A stretch of DNA of 64,000 nucleotides from Ostrinia nubilalis (GCF_963855985.1 NC_087091.1:17490154-17554153), one strand, 5' to 3'; shown: positions 30,071 through 42,285, numbered from the stretch's first letter. Made by a program: numbers and translations. The notes: generated by a model from the sequence alone, not told the origin.

Positions 30071-30790
30071 ATGGTACTAAAATACATTTTGATAAATTCC
30101 AACGATTTACTTTTATGTAATGTCATTTGAGTTCATGAAAATGTTGTATTTTAATTTTTCAGATACTGTTCCTGGCATCTTAATGAAAATAAAAAGAATA
30201 TTTGATTGAAAAATACCTGTATTTCAATTTTCAGTCCAATTTGTTACTATCACAAAAACAAAACCTGTAGTTCTCTTTAAAAAAGCAATTATTCTGCAAA
30301 AATTCAAAACAAATTACTTTATATCACTAATTTAAGTACAATTAGTTTCAACAAACTTACTTATTAAAAATCACAGTTCAATTCTTTAAAACAAAGAAAT
30401 TGCTTAAGTATAAACGTTTCTATTCGGAGGTTATCAACCTTCTACATTTAAAACAAAATAACCATAATTTACACTATTATTATAAAGGCGAATGTTTGTG
30501 ACTAGGCATATGTGTATTTACTTTATATCACTAATTTAAGTACAATTATTAAACTTACTTACTAAAAATCACAGTTCAATTCTTATAAACAAATAAATTG
30601 CTAAAACAGATAGATTATATAGTCTCGAATAACATATAGGCTTCTTTTTATCCTGGAAAAATGCACAGATCCTGTAGGTTACAGAAATAGTAGTCTACGC
30701 AGGCGGAGTCGTGGGCAACAGCTAGTTAATAGTAATCTCAAACTCTTATTAAGTTATGACTAGTAAACATATTCATAGCCGTCTAAATAT

Positions 30791-30868
30791 ATTGCAGAAA
30801 CACAATCAAAATGCGGATTGGAACTGCATAAAATACAAATTAAAAACAAACAGAAGTAAGGGAGGAAC
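30791..30868 (+). repeat. Inverted partial copy of the Myb gene 3' coding end, right copy
   Basis: This mirrors 25842-25919. It pairs with 30991-31067 inside the right-hand Myb gene. Confidence 0.7.
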
Positions 30869-30924
30869 TAACTTATTATTTAGAATCTGTTAGTACTTGA
30901 AAAACTTTAACATCAAAAGACTTA

Positions 30925-31934
30925 TTATTCTTTATTAATGTGAGTGTAATATTTAAGTTTTTCCTGTAATAATTGATGCTCAAGATCCAAGTTTCTCCCT
31001 TTCTTCCGTTCGTTTTCCATTTGAACTTCATGCAGTTCAATCCGGCATTTTGATTCTGTTTCTGCAATTTCGGAAATCCTAACTTTGCTTAAATCAATTA
31101 AGCCTTCTTTGTTTAACAGTTTCCTTTTTTTTTTGATTGCTGGTGCTTTAAAATTAGGTTTTGCTTTATTTTCTTTTGCCTCTACTTTTTTATTTTCTTT
31201 ATCTTCCAATATGCCTCTAGTAGTACAAGCATGTGTATCTTCTATTTCTTCATCAAGTACCACCAATTCATATTGGATTTCTTCATTATTTATCAATTCC
31301 TGATCTTGCGTATTTTGAGTTGATTCCTCCTCTTGAATGTTAATTAATTCACTTTTATTTGAGTCCGAGTCAAATCTGTTAACATCGACTACAAATTCAT
31401 TGGGCAACCAAGATGCTATATCATCAGCCCTATCGTCAGGCACTGATAATGGTGGACCACCGCCAGTTTTAATTTGAGCCTGCCTAGCAATGGTCTTGTC
31501 TTTCTTCGCACTGATTTTTATGAGGCTCCATTGCGATTTTAACTGGGTAATGGAGCGGTTCATACCAGCGCACATTGAATTAAACCTGAAAAAGAAATGA
31601 CAGGATTTTGAATTACAGGTAAAGGCAAAATTTTATATTGAAGGCAGAAATCAAAAGATGTACCAACGTTGTTTGTAAATCAGCCCAAGCCGCAACCTTC
31701 CGTTTATTCGTGTTAGTGTCTGTATTTTTATTTTCGATTGCATTTACTCTTTCTTTCACCAACTCTTTCAGCAAATACTGAAAAGCAAACACTAGGCGTC
31801 AAACATAAATAAAACCATGCTACAAAAATTAGTAGGCACTTTATCAGGCTAAAAATAAGTACTACCTTATCTTCCTCCAACCAGTTTTCTGATCGTTGCC
31901 TTTTAGGCGGTCTGTTCTCCTTCGTCATGGACAT
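30925..31934 (-). CDS. Harbinger Myb/SANT-like DNA-binding protein, right copy
   Basis: Exons on the minus strand are 31934-31866, 31777-31668 and 31585-30925, giving the same 279-residue protein as the left copy: trihelix with three tryptophans, acidic centre, basic patch and C-terminal coiled coil. It converges on the nuclease gene of the same element (28711-30070). Confidence 0.82.
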
Positions 31935-32400
31935 AATTAGTATCCGATGTAACTAGCCGGGTCGTCGTAAGAGCTTATTGCAGAGTACAGGGTAAGAGGT
32001 ACAGAATCCAGAACATACAATCCCAAGTTTTATAAAAGTTTGATAAAACTTGGGAGTTGATCGAAAAAACCGAAAACTTTATTAAATTTTCGTGCCAAAT
32101 GTCAATGTCAGTAAGTAAAACGTCACAGCTGCCAATTTTTTGTTTTTTTTTTCTGCGATTTGTCTATGATTTTACATGGTCCATCAAGTTAAATCACCAA
32201 AAAAGCTGTTTTCGTTCATTCTTTTTGTATAGTCTGTGGAAAGAAAATATTAAACTCTGTTTTAGTTATCAAAGGTTTATAAACGATTATGAATAACGTT
32301 TTTTATCAGAGGTTTATAAGAGTGTTTTAAGCCTATCAAACGTTTTAGCTAATGTAGGTTTTAAACCTATATTAGCATTTTATTATGAATAAGACCGTTA

Positions 32401-32629
32401 GACTCTACGCTTTCCACTAGCACGATTCTTGCAGTTAAAAAATTGGCTCGAGCTCGCGACTATTTCTTATAAGTATTTAATTAGTACTCGTAGTTTAATA
32501 AACTAATATTAGAAGAGTTTTATTATATTTTCAAGCTACTCTACACCTTTCTCTGTCCTTCTAACTAAGCTGCGACACGCGACCCGCAGATGGGATGCGG
32601 TGTTGCCTCTGGTGTCTTATATTGACTTC
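32401..32629. other. Right flank of the Harbinger pair
   Basis: I see no gene or clear repeat. The CTCTACGCTTTCCACTAGC stretch next to the element may be part of the older repeat into which it inserted. Confidence 0.4.
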
Positions 32630-33705
32630 TTTTTAGGGTTCCGTACCTCATAAGGAAAAAACGGAACCCTTATAGGATCACTTTGTTGTCCGTCCGTCCG
32701 TCTGTCAAGACCCTTTATCTCAAGAACGCGTGAACGTATCAAGCTGAAATTCACATGAAATACTCAGGTCTATTGTCCCTTTAAGCTGTGAAAATATCAA
32801 ACTTCTAAGCCAAGCCAATCAAAAGATACAGCCGATTATGTCGATATTTTCAAAAAATTTTCGACACTCGCAAAGGAATCAAAACCTACAGGATACTTCC
32901 CGTAAACTCAGAATCTTGAAATTTGGCATAAAGCATTGTCATATAATGCAAATATAGGAAAAATTGCGAAAATTTCATTTTTTTAGTTATATAATATAAT
33001 AAAAATATTTTAATAAAATGAAACTTACTACCTTATTTCTCACGAACGAATAAAGGTATCAAATTGAAATTTATACCAAATACCTAGATCTATTGTCCCT
33101 TTAAGAAGTAAAAAAATCAAACTTCTAAGTTAACGCGATCAAAAGATACAGCAGTTTATACCGACACCTTAGACGAATTTCCGTCACACGCTAGGGAATC
33201 AAAACCTACAAGGTACTTCCTGTGAACTCAGAATCTTGAAATTCGGCACGAAGCAACGTTATATAGTACAGATAAAGGAAAAATTGCGAAAATGATAAAT
33301 TTGAAGTTATATAAAATTTAAAATATTATTTTTGCTTACATGACAAAATATTTTTTTAATAATTATAAACTTACTACCTACCCTTTTTCACATGAACGCG
33401 TAGAGATATTAAAGTTGAAATTCATATCAAACACTTCTTAAATCTAATTGCCTCTAAACTATGAGAAATTCTAAATCAACGCAAAAATTCAAAACGCTGA
33501 GGTAGGTACCTACCTATAATGCAAATATAGGAAAAATAAATAAATAAAAAATAATCATACCGCATATTTTGAAATTCGCCACTACTCGCAACGGAATCAA
33601 GTAAGTAATTTGATTTAATACGTCATAAATTGTAAACCGCTACGTTTGTACGGCGGAACCCTCGGTGTGCGAGCCCGACTCGCACTTGGCGGGTTTTTTC
33701 AATTA
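32630..33705. repeat. Non-autonomous 'AGGGTTCCGTA' element with internal repeats
   Basis: It opens with TTTTAGGGTTCCGTACCTCA and closes with GGCGGAACCCTCGG and GACTCGCACTTGGCGGG, ends I associate with a common lepidopteran repeat. The interior has three diverged units of about 330 bp (near 32700, 33030 and 33380), each with a CACGAACG-like start and an ATTGTCCCTTTAAG or related block. No coding frame is seen. Confidence 0.65.
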
Positions 33706-34068
33706 AATACCTAAATCGAACTCATGTGCATTTATTATTGCATTCAATTAACTCATACACGTATCGTCTTTAACATAATTGCATACGGGAACATTCCATG
33801 CATTTTTGTGCACGTAATTTAGTTCGCTATTGGTAAAATATTATTTATAGTTCGATATTTACTGAGCAGATGTAGAGTCGCGTTCGTTGGAAGTCTTTCG
33901 CTTATGTTTCGCTTATGGCTTATCTAAAAAAAATGAATAAGTACTTGGGATTAACCTATAATGTAAATGATATTTAAATGAACGCTTGAATTTATTATTA
34001 TTTTTAATTCATTTATCAGTGATCATAGCAACATAATGCTGAAATGTCAGAAACTTTTTTCAGCTTTT
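33706..34068. other. AT-rich stretch, nothing recognised
   Basis: Neither coding sequence nor a repeat I can name is visible here. Confidence 0.4.
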
Positions 34069-34400
34069 TTATACAGGCCAGGGGGTTGACGTTCAAAGCT
34101 AATATTTAGATTCCTTACATCAAGGTGTATGTAAATCACCCCCATGTACCATGTTCTAAGATTTTGCTTAGTTTAGGAGATAGTTAATTTTGTGATTTAT
34201 CCTTAACTATCTCCTATGGTGGGTTTTTAATTTTTTTTCTCATTCTGGCGAGCACTTGTAGTTTGTTTTTACTTACTTACGCTAGAGAAGCTCCCAGAGT
34301 GAGAATTTTTTTAAAAACATCCATAGGTGATTTAGATACACCTTGATGTAAGGAATCTAAATTTTAGCTTTGAACGTCAACTCCCTGGCCACCCTGTATA
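34069..34400. mobile_element. MITE with about 70-bp terminal inverted repeats
   Basis: The left end TATACAGGCCAGGGGGTTGA and the right end (reverse complement TATACAGGGTGGCCAGGGAG) extend into about 70 bp of inverted similarity, including GATTCCTTACATCAAGGTGT. An inner 14-bp palindrome (TAGGAGATAGTTAA) lies at the centre. There is no coding capacity. The superfamily is unassigned; a TA target duplication is possible. Confidence 0.75.
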
Positions 34401-35533
34401 AAATAATGATATAAGTGTGAGTAAATGAAACAGATTATTATAAAGTTGATCTAGATTACTACATAGAAGCCTACTAAAAGTTAGAATCAAAATCATACCT
34501 ACTAATGTATTCTTACAGTAACTGTACCGCTAGTAAAACAAGCTCCGTTGGTTATATTTTACGTTTTAAAACAATACGAACTTACGAAGTCCAAAAGTTC
34601 AACATTAACATCCGAGCACATTGTTACTGACTACTAATCAGTTAAGATAAAGTTGTTAACCGTAATAATAACACTCATTATGAGAGAAAATACACGTCAC
34701 AGAGTCACGTGTTCACTAGAATATAGGTACTATGGGAACTCGATTGCAAATCGATTTGAAAGTCGAATATAAATCCATGAAAAGAGTTACTTACTCTCAC
34801 ATGAATATTATTTCTACTGCTAACAGATTTCATTCAAAAATTAATATTATGCTTTCTTTCAGAGTTAAAAATAAATATAAAGGCGAACAAAGTAGGTTAG
34901 AATCCAATTCCCTCTCAGTTAATTTATTATTTAGCATGATTTTATTTATACTAAAATTCAGTTACTAACTTGTCTACTTTATTTATATCTGATTTTGGTT
35001 TTGAATTATACCAATCTGATATTTCACGATCCTTTTTCACAATTCTGTAGATAATATTGACAAAAATAAATTACCACCTAGAAAAATATACTATTCGTAA
35101 TCGATACAAACGTCCTCGCTCTACATTTTATCATTTCTACATCAACAACGATTTCCCATGAATTGTTGAAAAACTCGACCGAAACTCGAACCAATTTGGA
35201 CTCGCTCGATTATCCTTCGACGTTTTCTCACCTAACCCTCGTCTCCACACAAATAGTACCCACCTAGATATCCGTAACGTTGGAGTTATATTTACTTGCG
35301 GGCGCGAAAGAAATAAACCACACCCGCGGCAAATGCTTTCGGCTGTAGGTGTTGCCACGGTTATAGTTCTAGAGTCCTTTGACTTTTTACACGTCCTTGG
35401 TCTGTTTCTTGTGGGATTCTGTGGCCATTTTTGAGAGAATATTCTAAACTAGCTTTTGTTCGCGGCTCCTTCCGCGTGAAAATCAATCTGGCACGAAAAG
35501 ACTGACTCACAACACTTAATTCGACTAATAAAC
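34401..35533. other. Non-coding stretch, little recognised
   Basis: I see no gene. A fragment starting CTAGCTTTTGTTCGCGGCTC near 35452 belongs to the same repeat type as the one at 42289. Confidence 0.45.
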
Positions 35534-35536
35534 TTA

Positions 35537-35682
35537 CGCCCGAATTCACAAGCATTAATATGAGGTCTCACAGTGCGAGTGGACGCACAGGGTAACACAC
35601 GAAGCAATCACAGAGCTCTATTAAACGCTGTGCGTTGGATTTGCTGCTTCACATAAGCAAGCATCGTTTGTGAATACGGGCG
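35537..35682. mobile_element. Harbinger-type MITE (146 bp)
   Basis: Inverted ends CGCCCGAATTCACAAGCAT and (reverse complement of the right end) CGCCCGTATTCACAAACG are bracketed by TTA at 35534-35536 and 35683-35685. The TWA duplication and end style point to PIF/Harbinger. The termini differ from those of the 4-kb pair (CGGTCTTATTCATAAT), so a different autonomous partner is likely. Confidence 0.72.
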
Positions 35683-35685
35683 TTA

Positions 35686-37350
35686 ATGTCGTTAGAAATT
35701 AAAGCTTATAAGTTATTATGATGTATAAACAACAATACCTACTGTAAAATTTAATGAAAATTGTTCAGTAACTTATGCGTGAAAGAGCAACAAACACCCA
35801 TTCTTTCTCACTTTTGACCCTAGTCAAGTCATTATATCCTAATATAATAGGATAGGATTGGCAGTAGGGGAGACCGAGGAGAGCTATGACATTGTCAAAT
35901 TTTGTCAAATTATTAACCATATCAGAGACCTTGCAACAGCGCATATTTGTTAGCTCGAAACTTGAACTAAGATGCGCACTGCTACGAGCTCGCTAGTAGT
36001 AAATAATTCCTTAGCGATTAGAGTCGTTTCTCGGTGTCTAAGTAGCTCAGATGAAAGAGTAGTCGCCCGGCAAGCGAAACGTTCGATTCCCGCCTTAGGC
36101 AGTTCGATTTTTTCAAGTTATTTATACAAAGTTCCAAAAAATCGACAATGTCACAACTCTCCTACCTAGCAAGATACGGAAGAATGTAGAGCAGCATTTT
36201 TACACGTGCTAGGCTAAATATCAACTTTAACAACTGAAATCATTGTGGTTGTGATTTTAAAGCAATATCGTTTTATACAGCGGCAGTTTTGTAGGAGTTT
36301 TAGAAGATGTATCACTATAGAGGATAAAACTGACCTAGCTGGATGGAATTGTTGGACTAAATCATGACCACAATAATATAAAATAGGTCTTCTTGACAAT
36401 AGATATAGAACCAAAAGATTTATGATAATAAATGTAGAGTAAGCAAGCTGCAGTATAAAAATCATAGTTAGATAGGTTTTTAAATGAAATTGGCAATATC
36501 TAAGCTATAAAACTGCCCATCTTGAGTTCCCGGTCACTGTAACTGGTGATTTAAGTTAGAGATTCAGAAGAAGACAGATAATGGAAAAATGTGGTATTTT
36601 GATATTACGTAAAGTTTATAGGCAGCTCGTTTTACAGTCAAATTAATGAATTGTCTCTCCTATACGCTCCATAGAGTGGGCACTTGTTGTCCCATTTTGT
36701 CAAGTCTGGTTAGTACTAAGCCATTATCAATTAATCTGTTTAAAACTACACATGCTGCATTCGACTGAACATAAAATATCACATCAGACTTCATATTAGA
36801 CGTTATATTTCTGTAAATCATTCAATGCTGGTTCTCTTTTTTGACTTTATCAGTAGTGTAATAGAAAATAAACGCTCTTAGCTTACAACATGTAAAAAAA
36901 ATTAAGTGGACTTGATATTTCTCAACTTTCACTAGCCTTTGCCACAGTCGAAACCACAGATCGGCACCCTCGAAAGGTCACGTGACGCGCGTAATTACTA
37001 AAATAATGGGTGTTTATAATTATTATTTGAGTTGGCTATAAATCGAGGCCCCGCCCCCCGGTTATCGGTCGATAAATAAATATTTATGTGCGGACGTTAT
37101 GCGGGCGAAATTATGACAATTTAAACAATTACGCGGTAACGAGAATACGCGCGCCGAGGGTGGCCGGCGTTTCGGCGGGGAAGGGGCTCTACCATCCTAA
37201 GATTTTTAATAACTTGAAAACATCTTAATGATCTTTCTATGATCTGTGGGCTGAACATATAAATGTATGACAGCTTGTTCAGCGGAAACTTTCAAGAACT
37301 AAAATGTAAGCTCACACTAAGCCCTCTGAGTCTTTTAGCTATTGTCAATT
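35686..37350. other. Non-coding stretch
   Basis: No gene is seen. It contains the tRNA-like sequence at 36034-36103. Near 37050-37190 there is a GC-rich patch with a GGCCCCGCCCCCCGG box next to ATAAATAAATATTTAT. Confidence 0.45.
36034..36103 (+). repeat. tRNA-derived sequence (degenerate tRNA or SINE head)
   Basis: Acceptor arms GTCTAAG and CTTAGGC pair over seven positions (one G-T). A-box-like TAGCTCAGATG and B-box GTTCGATTCC are present. A TCGC/GCGA stem encloses a loop with GGC, as in alanine tRNA. The T stem is lost, apparently by a small deletion, so this is not a functional tRNA. SINE head or pseudo-tRNA are both possible. Confidence 0.5.
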
Positions 37351-37374
37351 TCGTTCGTTCATTCGTTTTAGCCA

Positions 37375-37620
37375 AATGACGTCCACTGCTGGACAAAGGC
37401 CTCCCCCAAAGTTTGCCATAATGAACGGTCCAGCGCTGCCCGCATCCAGGTTCTTCCCGAGACCTTTACCAGATCGTCGGTCCACTTAGTAGGAGGCCTG
37501 CCCACGCTACATCTTCCAGCCCGTGGTCGCCACTTGAGAACTTTTCTGCCCCAACGGCCATCGTCTCTACGAGCTATGTGGACCGCCCACTGTCGGTCAC
37601 TTTGGTTCTCCTGCGGATCT
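37375..37620 (-). repeat. LINE 3' end fragment ('GACGTCCACTGCTGGACAA')
   Basis: AAATGACGTCCACTGCTGGA followed by AAGGCCTCCCCCAAAG and CCAGATCGTCGGTCCAC is the minus-strand end of a LINE family that recurs at 38823-39015 and 41473-41600. The 3' tail toward the left is a CGTT-type simple repeat. Confidence 0.65.
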
Positions 37621-37764
37621 TTGGTTCTCCTGTATGAATTTCATTTTTATCTTTTTTTTCTTTAGTTTTGTATTATCATTATCACCTCTGACGTGTCCAA
37701 CTAAGACGGGAATTACTGAAAGTTGTAGAATTACTTGCTAACATAAAACTCATAATAACTCATT

Positions 37765-37840
37765 TTATTTTTGCAAGTAGGCTTTTGAAAAGCACTTTTA
37801 CATATCCCAGTATTAACCCTACCACTGCTTCAGGACAACT
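37765..37840 (+). repeat. LINE/SINE tail shared with the SINE at 929
   Basis: GCAAGTAGGCTTTTGAAAAG and CCACTGCTTCAGGACAA match the body of the SINE near 1055-1125, without the tRNA-like head. Confidence 0.6.
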
Positions 37841-38822
37841 TAGTGTGAACGAAACGTTCCTATGTGAATCGTTAGGAATTGAAGAATTAAGCGTTGCACT
37901 TTTTAAATTGATATGTAAGATCGGCAACTCAACAGTTTCTCTAAATATGCAAACAGGTAGTTTAAAGAATTTATTCTCATAAAAGACTTTACAAAATCCA
38001 CTTACATGACTATGATAGACTGGACTGACTAGCTAGACCGTATGATGCCATTTTTCCTAAAATTTCATACGGGTTTCAGGCAGCACTTTGAAACTCCATT
38101 CCGCGGTATTTACTAGTAGCTACGTATTCATTTATACCTACTCATCGTATTAGCAGAGTACCCTTCCATGCGCAATTTTGCATCAGTGTCTCTTTAGTTG
38201 GTACGTAATATCTTTAAAACCTCATTTTAAAATTGACTTCTCAGCGCCCTTTAATAAAGAAATTAATCTACTGAAGAAATTGCTAAATATGCACTGGGTT
38301 TACTTACATTATTATAATGCTATATGCGCCGGAGTCGGATGCTGGAGACTTTAATGCCTTGAAGTGCGCGCGAGTGGGCTGCGGTATTCAAATTGTGTTA
38401 CATTATGAAATTCTTTTTTGATAGTTCACATTTTGAATTTACAGTAACACACCTTGCTATATTCTTTGATCTTAGATACAGTCTCTTTCACCTTTAACTT
38501 TTTCTTCTTTTATATTAGTTGTAACGTAAAATAGGGAATATGCAAGGTTTTTTTATTTCTCACATTTCAGTATGATCAAATCAATCAGTGCTTTTTTAAC
38601 AAAAAAATCAAAAGATTCCTATGTTAAATACGTTAGAGATCTCATGACGTCATTGGTCATGTTAGAATAACACGCAGAGTCCCATACAAGTTACATGGGC
38701 TGGTGACATTTGACGTCCGCTCAGCTATTTCCATACAAAGTTTAGACACCTGTAACTTTTGATTCCATTCCGATTTCAATACTAATTTTTCAGAAATTCT
38801 ATGATTTAACTAAAGTGTGTAT
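37841..38822. other. Non-coding stretch, nothing recognised
   Basis: I see no gene, hairpin or named repeat here. Confidence 0.45.
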
Positions 38823-39015
38823 TTATGTACGGTCCTGCGCTGCCCGCATCCAGGCTCTTCCCGCGACCTTCACCAGATCGTCGGTCCACCTAGTAGGAGG
38901 CCTCCCCACGCTACGTCTTACGTCTACGCAGGACCGTACATTGAGGAAAACCTTGGAGGAGGCCTTTGTCCAGCAGTGGACGTCATTTGGCTGAAACGAA
39001 CGAACGAACGAACAT
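38823..39015. repeat. Foldback pair of LINE-end fragments
   Basis: A minus-oriented fragment (TACGGTCCTGCGCTGCCCGC onward) is followed by a plus-oriented one (CGCAGGACCGTACATTGAGG ... GTGGACGTCATTTGGCTGAA) ending in a GAAC simple repeat. The outer parts are inverted copies, so the unit can fold back. Confidence 0.65.
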
Positions 39016-40739
39016 GTATTTATATATAATCTATTAACTTTTAAAATCGATGCATATTTCCTATTCAGGACTCTACCCCGATATTACACTATGAGCTGTC
39101 ATAGACTGCACTATTAATCACTCATCCCTCACATAGTATTATGTAGGCTAACTTTAAGATACACTCCTATCTCAATTTCACAAGCCCATATCAAAAGTTG
39201 CATAATTACAAAACCGTTTAACATTACTCATCTTTACACCTTTACGACTAAACACCTGGTTCTGCTTTACAACCCAGCGACTCTACCTTCGCTAAGACAA
39301 TACTCATTGTCATCCCTTAACACTATTGTTTGCAGCACGTGGTCACCATTACAGGGGTGTGGGAACCTTTGGGTCATGGCGAAAGATAAAGAAAATATCT
39401 TGTTAACACCTAAACAATGGTGTAATAAAACACCTGCAATTTGGGAGACACTGGTTGTAACCGGATGAAGGATGTTTAGATAATATGCTTAGCATAATAT
39501 TTTCTTTTTTATGAACAACACATTTTTTTTTGCAAAATGATACCTATTTCGACTTACTTAAGACGTAATATAATTTACGTTGATGTTCCGTCATCTACGC
39601 GTAAAAACGAAATGCAAGTTTGTCGCGGTAGCTTTTCAAATTGTGCCAAACGCGTGACTCTACACCGAAGATGCACAAACCGAAGCCCGCTAATAAATAT
39701 AAGGGGTAGACCTTACATTAGAATTTGATTCGAGATCGAAATCGCTTCGATAAGCTTCGTTAAAAAGTAGTTTAAGCTCCACTTTCTTCACAAGACGACG
39801 CTAAGCGCCAAGCGAGCTTCTGCCTATGTTTTTTTTAATATATCTGGCTGTGTTTCCAAAGAAATAAATAGGAGTTCCCGTTCAATACCATCCCGATTTG
39901 AAGGTCCTGACGCCGGCTCGTCAAAGACGTGAAACAAGCCTGATCCGGCGACCAATTAAAGGTCCACAATAGCGCGTACCCACGTGCGAACCTTAAAGGT
40001 ACCACTTCCTAATAATGCGTAGTTTAGGGGACAGGCAACTAATTAGACTTAACATAAAATACTTCTATGTTATAACCACTATCATATTTTTTTTATTATT
40101 TACTTACTCGAACAGATTGCAGTAATAGAAATTCGTTTCGTTTGGCCATTAAGGACATATTTTCTCCAGATTAATCAGTAAAAATACTCATTGTTGTGAA
40201 CGAAATGTGGACTGTATTTGTGCGTTATAAAAGATAGAGAGATGCGAGATCGAACAGAAATAGGTATGTTTAATAAACAACAAGACAAAAAGTACGAAGA
40301 TGACAATGGCACTGATAATTTGTTTTTGAAAAATCTATAGGCCGAAAGAGTATAAAGGTGGAAGGAGGATCGTTCGCAACACTCGTAGTGTAACTTTTAT
40401 CATTATTTGAATTCGTATTTCGTATTTCCAGGAATTGACCTTAATATTCAAACCTATTAAATAATGTTATAAGTATATTTACCCATAACTTATATGCAAC
40501 AATGTTAGTGATTTATTTTCGAAGGCAAGTAATGAAGCCAAGGGTGTAATAATCAATGTCCACGCGTGTCATGCGATGCGATGATTTTCAACGCACTTGC
40601 GAGAAATAAATCAAACTTACTGCTCATAATTAATTTCAACTTCTTCATTTAAATGCTCAATTATTAAATTCATTACACACCATAACATATATTTTATTTT
40701 GTGTACACTAACCCCCTTACTAATAAAACTTACACGCTC
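39016..40739. other. Non-coding stretch, nothing recognised
   Basis: The longest open frames are about 60 codons with no family resemblance. I see no named repeat. Confidence 0.45.
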
Positions 40740-40800
40740 GTTGAACAGTGTTTTAAAGTGACGTTTAGTATGGAAATGTCATTTTAAAACAGTGTTCAAC
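40740..40800. repeat. Imperfect hairpin of 23-bp arms
   Basis: Arms 40740-40762 and 40778-40800 pair with two mismatches around a 15-base loop. It may be the core of a small foldback element or encode a small hairpin RNA. Confidence 0.6.
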
Positions 40801-42285
40801 AACTGTTTTAAGTTGTTATCTATAGCGATTAATTGAACGTATAACATTTATTTTCATTATCAGATTATGAAGTTGAACGTGTTAAAAAACGTCCAATTTG
40901 TTCCCCATTCAACTCTACTTTTCCAACAGGTAACGTTTTTAGAACGTAACTTTGTCTCCTGGCCTAAGTTCCGCCGGTCTTTTTGGTCCAAAAAAAACTG
41001 TATCGGTCATTCATAAATTGGTGAATGAACACCTACCTGGGCAACCGGGATGTTTTCCTCAATTTGTTTACTTTTTTAGCCGGATGTGATTTGAGACCGT
41101 TACGGCCTCCTGGATTGTGAGAAACATTTTGTGAATGACAGCTTTTTTTAAAAGCCCGCCTTCTTGGGAACCTTGTGGGATGACTTGAGCTTTTGTTGAT
41201 TAAGTTGTCACATGAGAATTTGGGGCTGGGTGAAAGTATACGTGACGTCATTGTTGTTAAAAAAAAGTAGGTAATAAAAATAATTTCATAGCAATTATTA
41301 GAAAAAAAAGAAGCTGATTTCTACCCAAGATATTAATGTCTTTTTTCTACCCAAGATATTAACCACTTTGTTACTAACGTCTGCGAACAAAATTAAAAAT
41401 TGTGAGTTTTATTAATAAATAAAGTATGTATCTTAAAATATTATTCTAATATTTCTTTCTTTTCTTTTTTCAGCCAAATGACGTCCACTGCTGGACAAAG
41501 GCCTCCCCCAAGGTTTTCCACAATGAACGGTCCTGCGCTGCCCGCATCCAGGCTCTTCCCGCGACCTTTACCAGATCGTCGGTCCACCTAGTAGTTTCTA
41601 ATTCTAATATTAATAATAAAGAATTGGGCGCGAGCGAAGTTAATACCTATTAAAATTTCTTAGCAAAAGGAGTCGCTTCTCAAACTAAATTTTTAATTCG
41701 TTCGTTTCAGCCAAATGACGTCCACTGCTTTTTTAATTATTAATTACCAAATTTTTAATTAACAAAGGCGGGACTTTTTTCAAGTTGTTTATTTAAAATG
41801 AAGTTAGTATAGTACTCAAATAAAATAAAATCTCATAAATCTCATTTATTTTTGCAAATAGGCTTTTAAAAAGTACTTAAATGACTCTATCTGCCTCCTA
41901 CCTAACTCTACACTCGCTAACACCGACAAATCTCGGACCTGCGTGGGGTCACAGCTACGGCGCTACATCGTAGTCGCTACGAGCTCAAAACACGTTAGAA
42001 TCAATTACCTACTATCCGGCCTGTGTATTAATTATAAACCAAACATCGATAAAAAATTGACAACACTAACGATTAAGAATTTTTTTATTAGTTACTGTTT
42101 AGACAAAAAAAATGTTTTAAGGGTACTAAAAGCCGGTTTTCTTATTTTAAACAACATTCGCTAAGTTATTTTTAAAATTGCTAAAATATTTATGTAATTT
42201 GTGTAGGTTTTTTTTTTACGGTTGAAAAAAATATTTTACAAGTTGCTTAATTTTTTTGTATGTAAATATGTTTTTAATTATAAGT
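40801..42285. other. Non-coding stretch with LINE-end fragments
   Basis: A LINE end in minus orientation lies at 41473-41600 and a short remnant at 41707-41730. A tail like that at 37765 lies at about 41835-41880. No gene is recognised. Confidence 0.5.

Larger units (their letters stand above)
28447..32397 (-). mobile_element. PIF/Harbinger transposon, right copy (3,951 bp)
   Basis: It is the mirror image of 24313-28263, with identical coding sequences. It is flanked on both sides by TTA (28444-28446 and 32398-32400), the TWA duplication expected for PIF/Harbinger. One base differs in the parts I compared: position 32266 is T where the mirror of 24444 (G) predicts C. Confidence 0.94.

Noticed and set aside
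36034..36103. Functional tRNA-Ala gene
   Set aside because: The acceptor and part of the anticodon stem pair, but the T stem is destroyed, so it was called tRNA-derived only.
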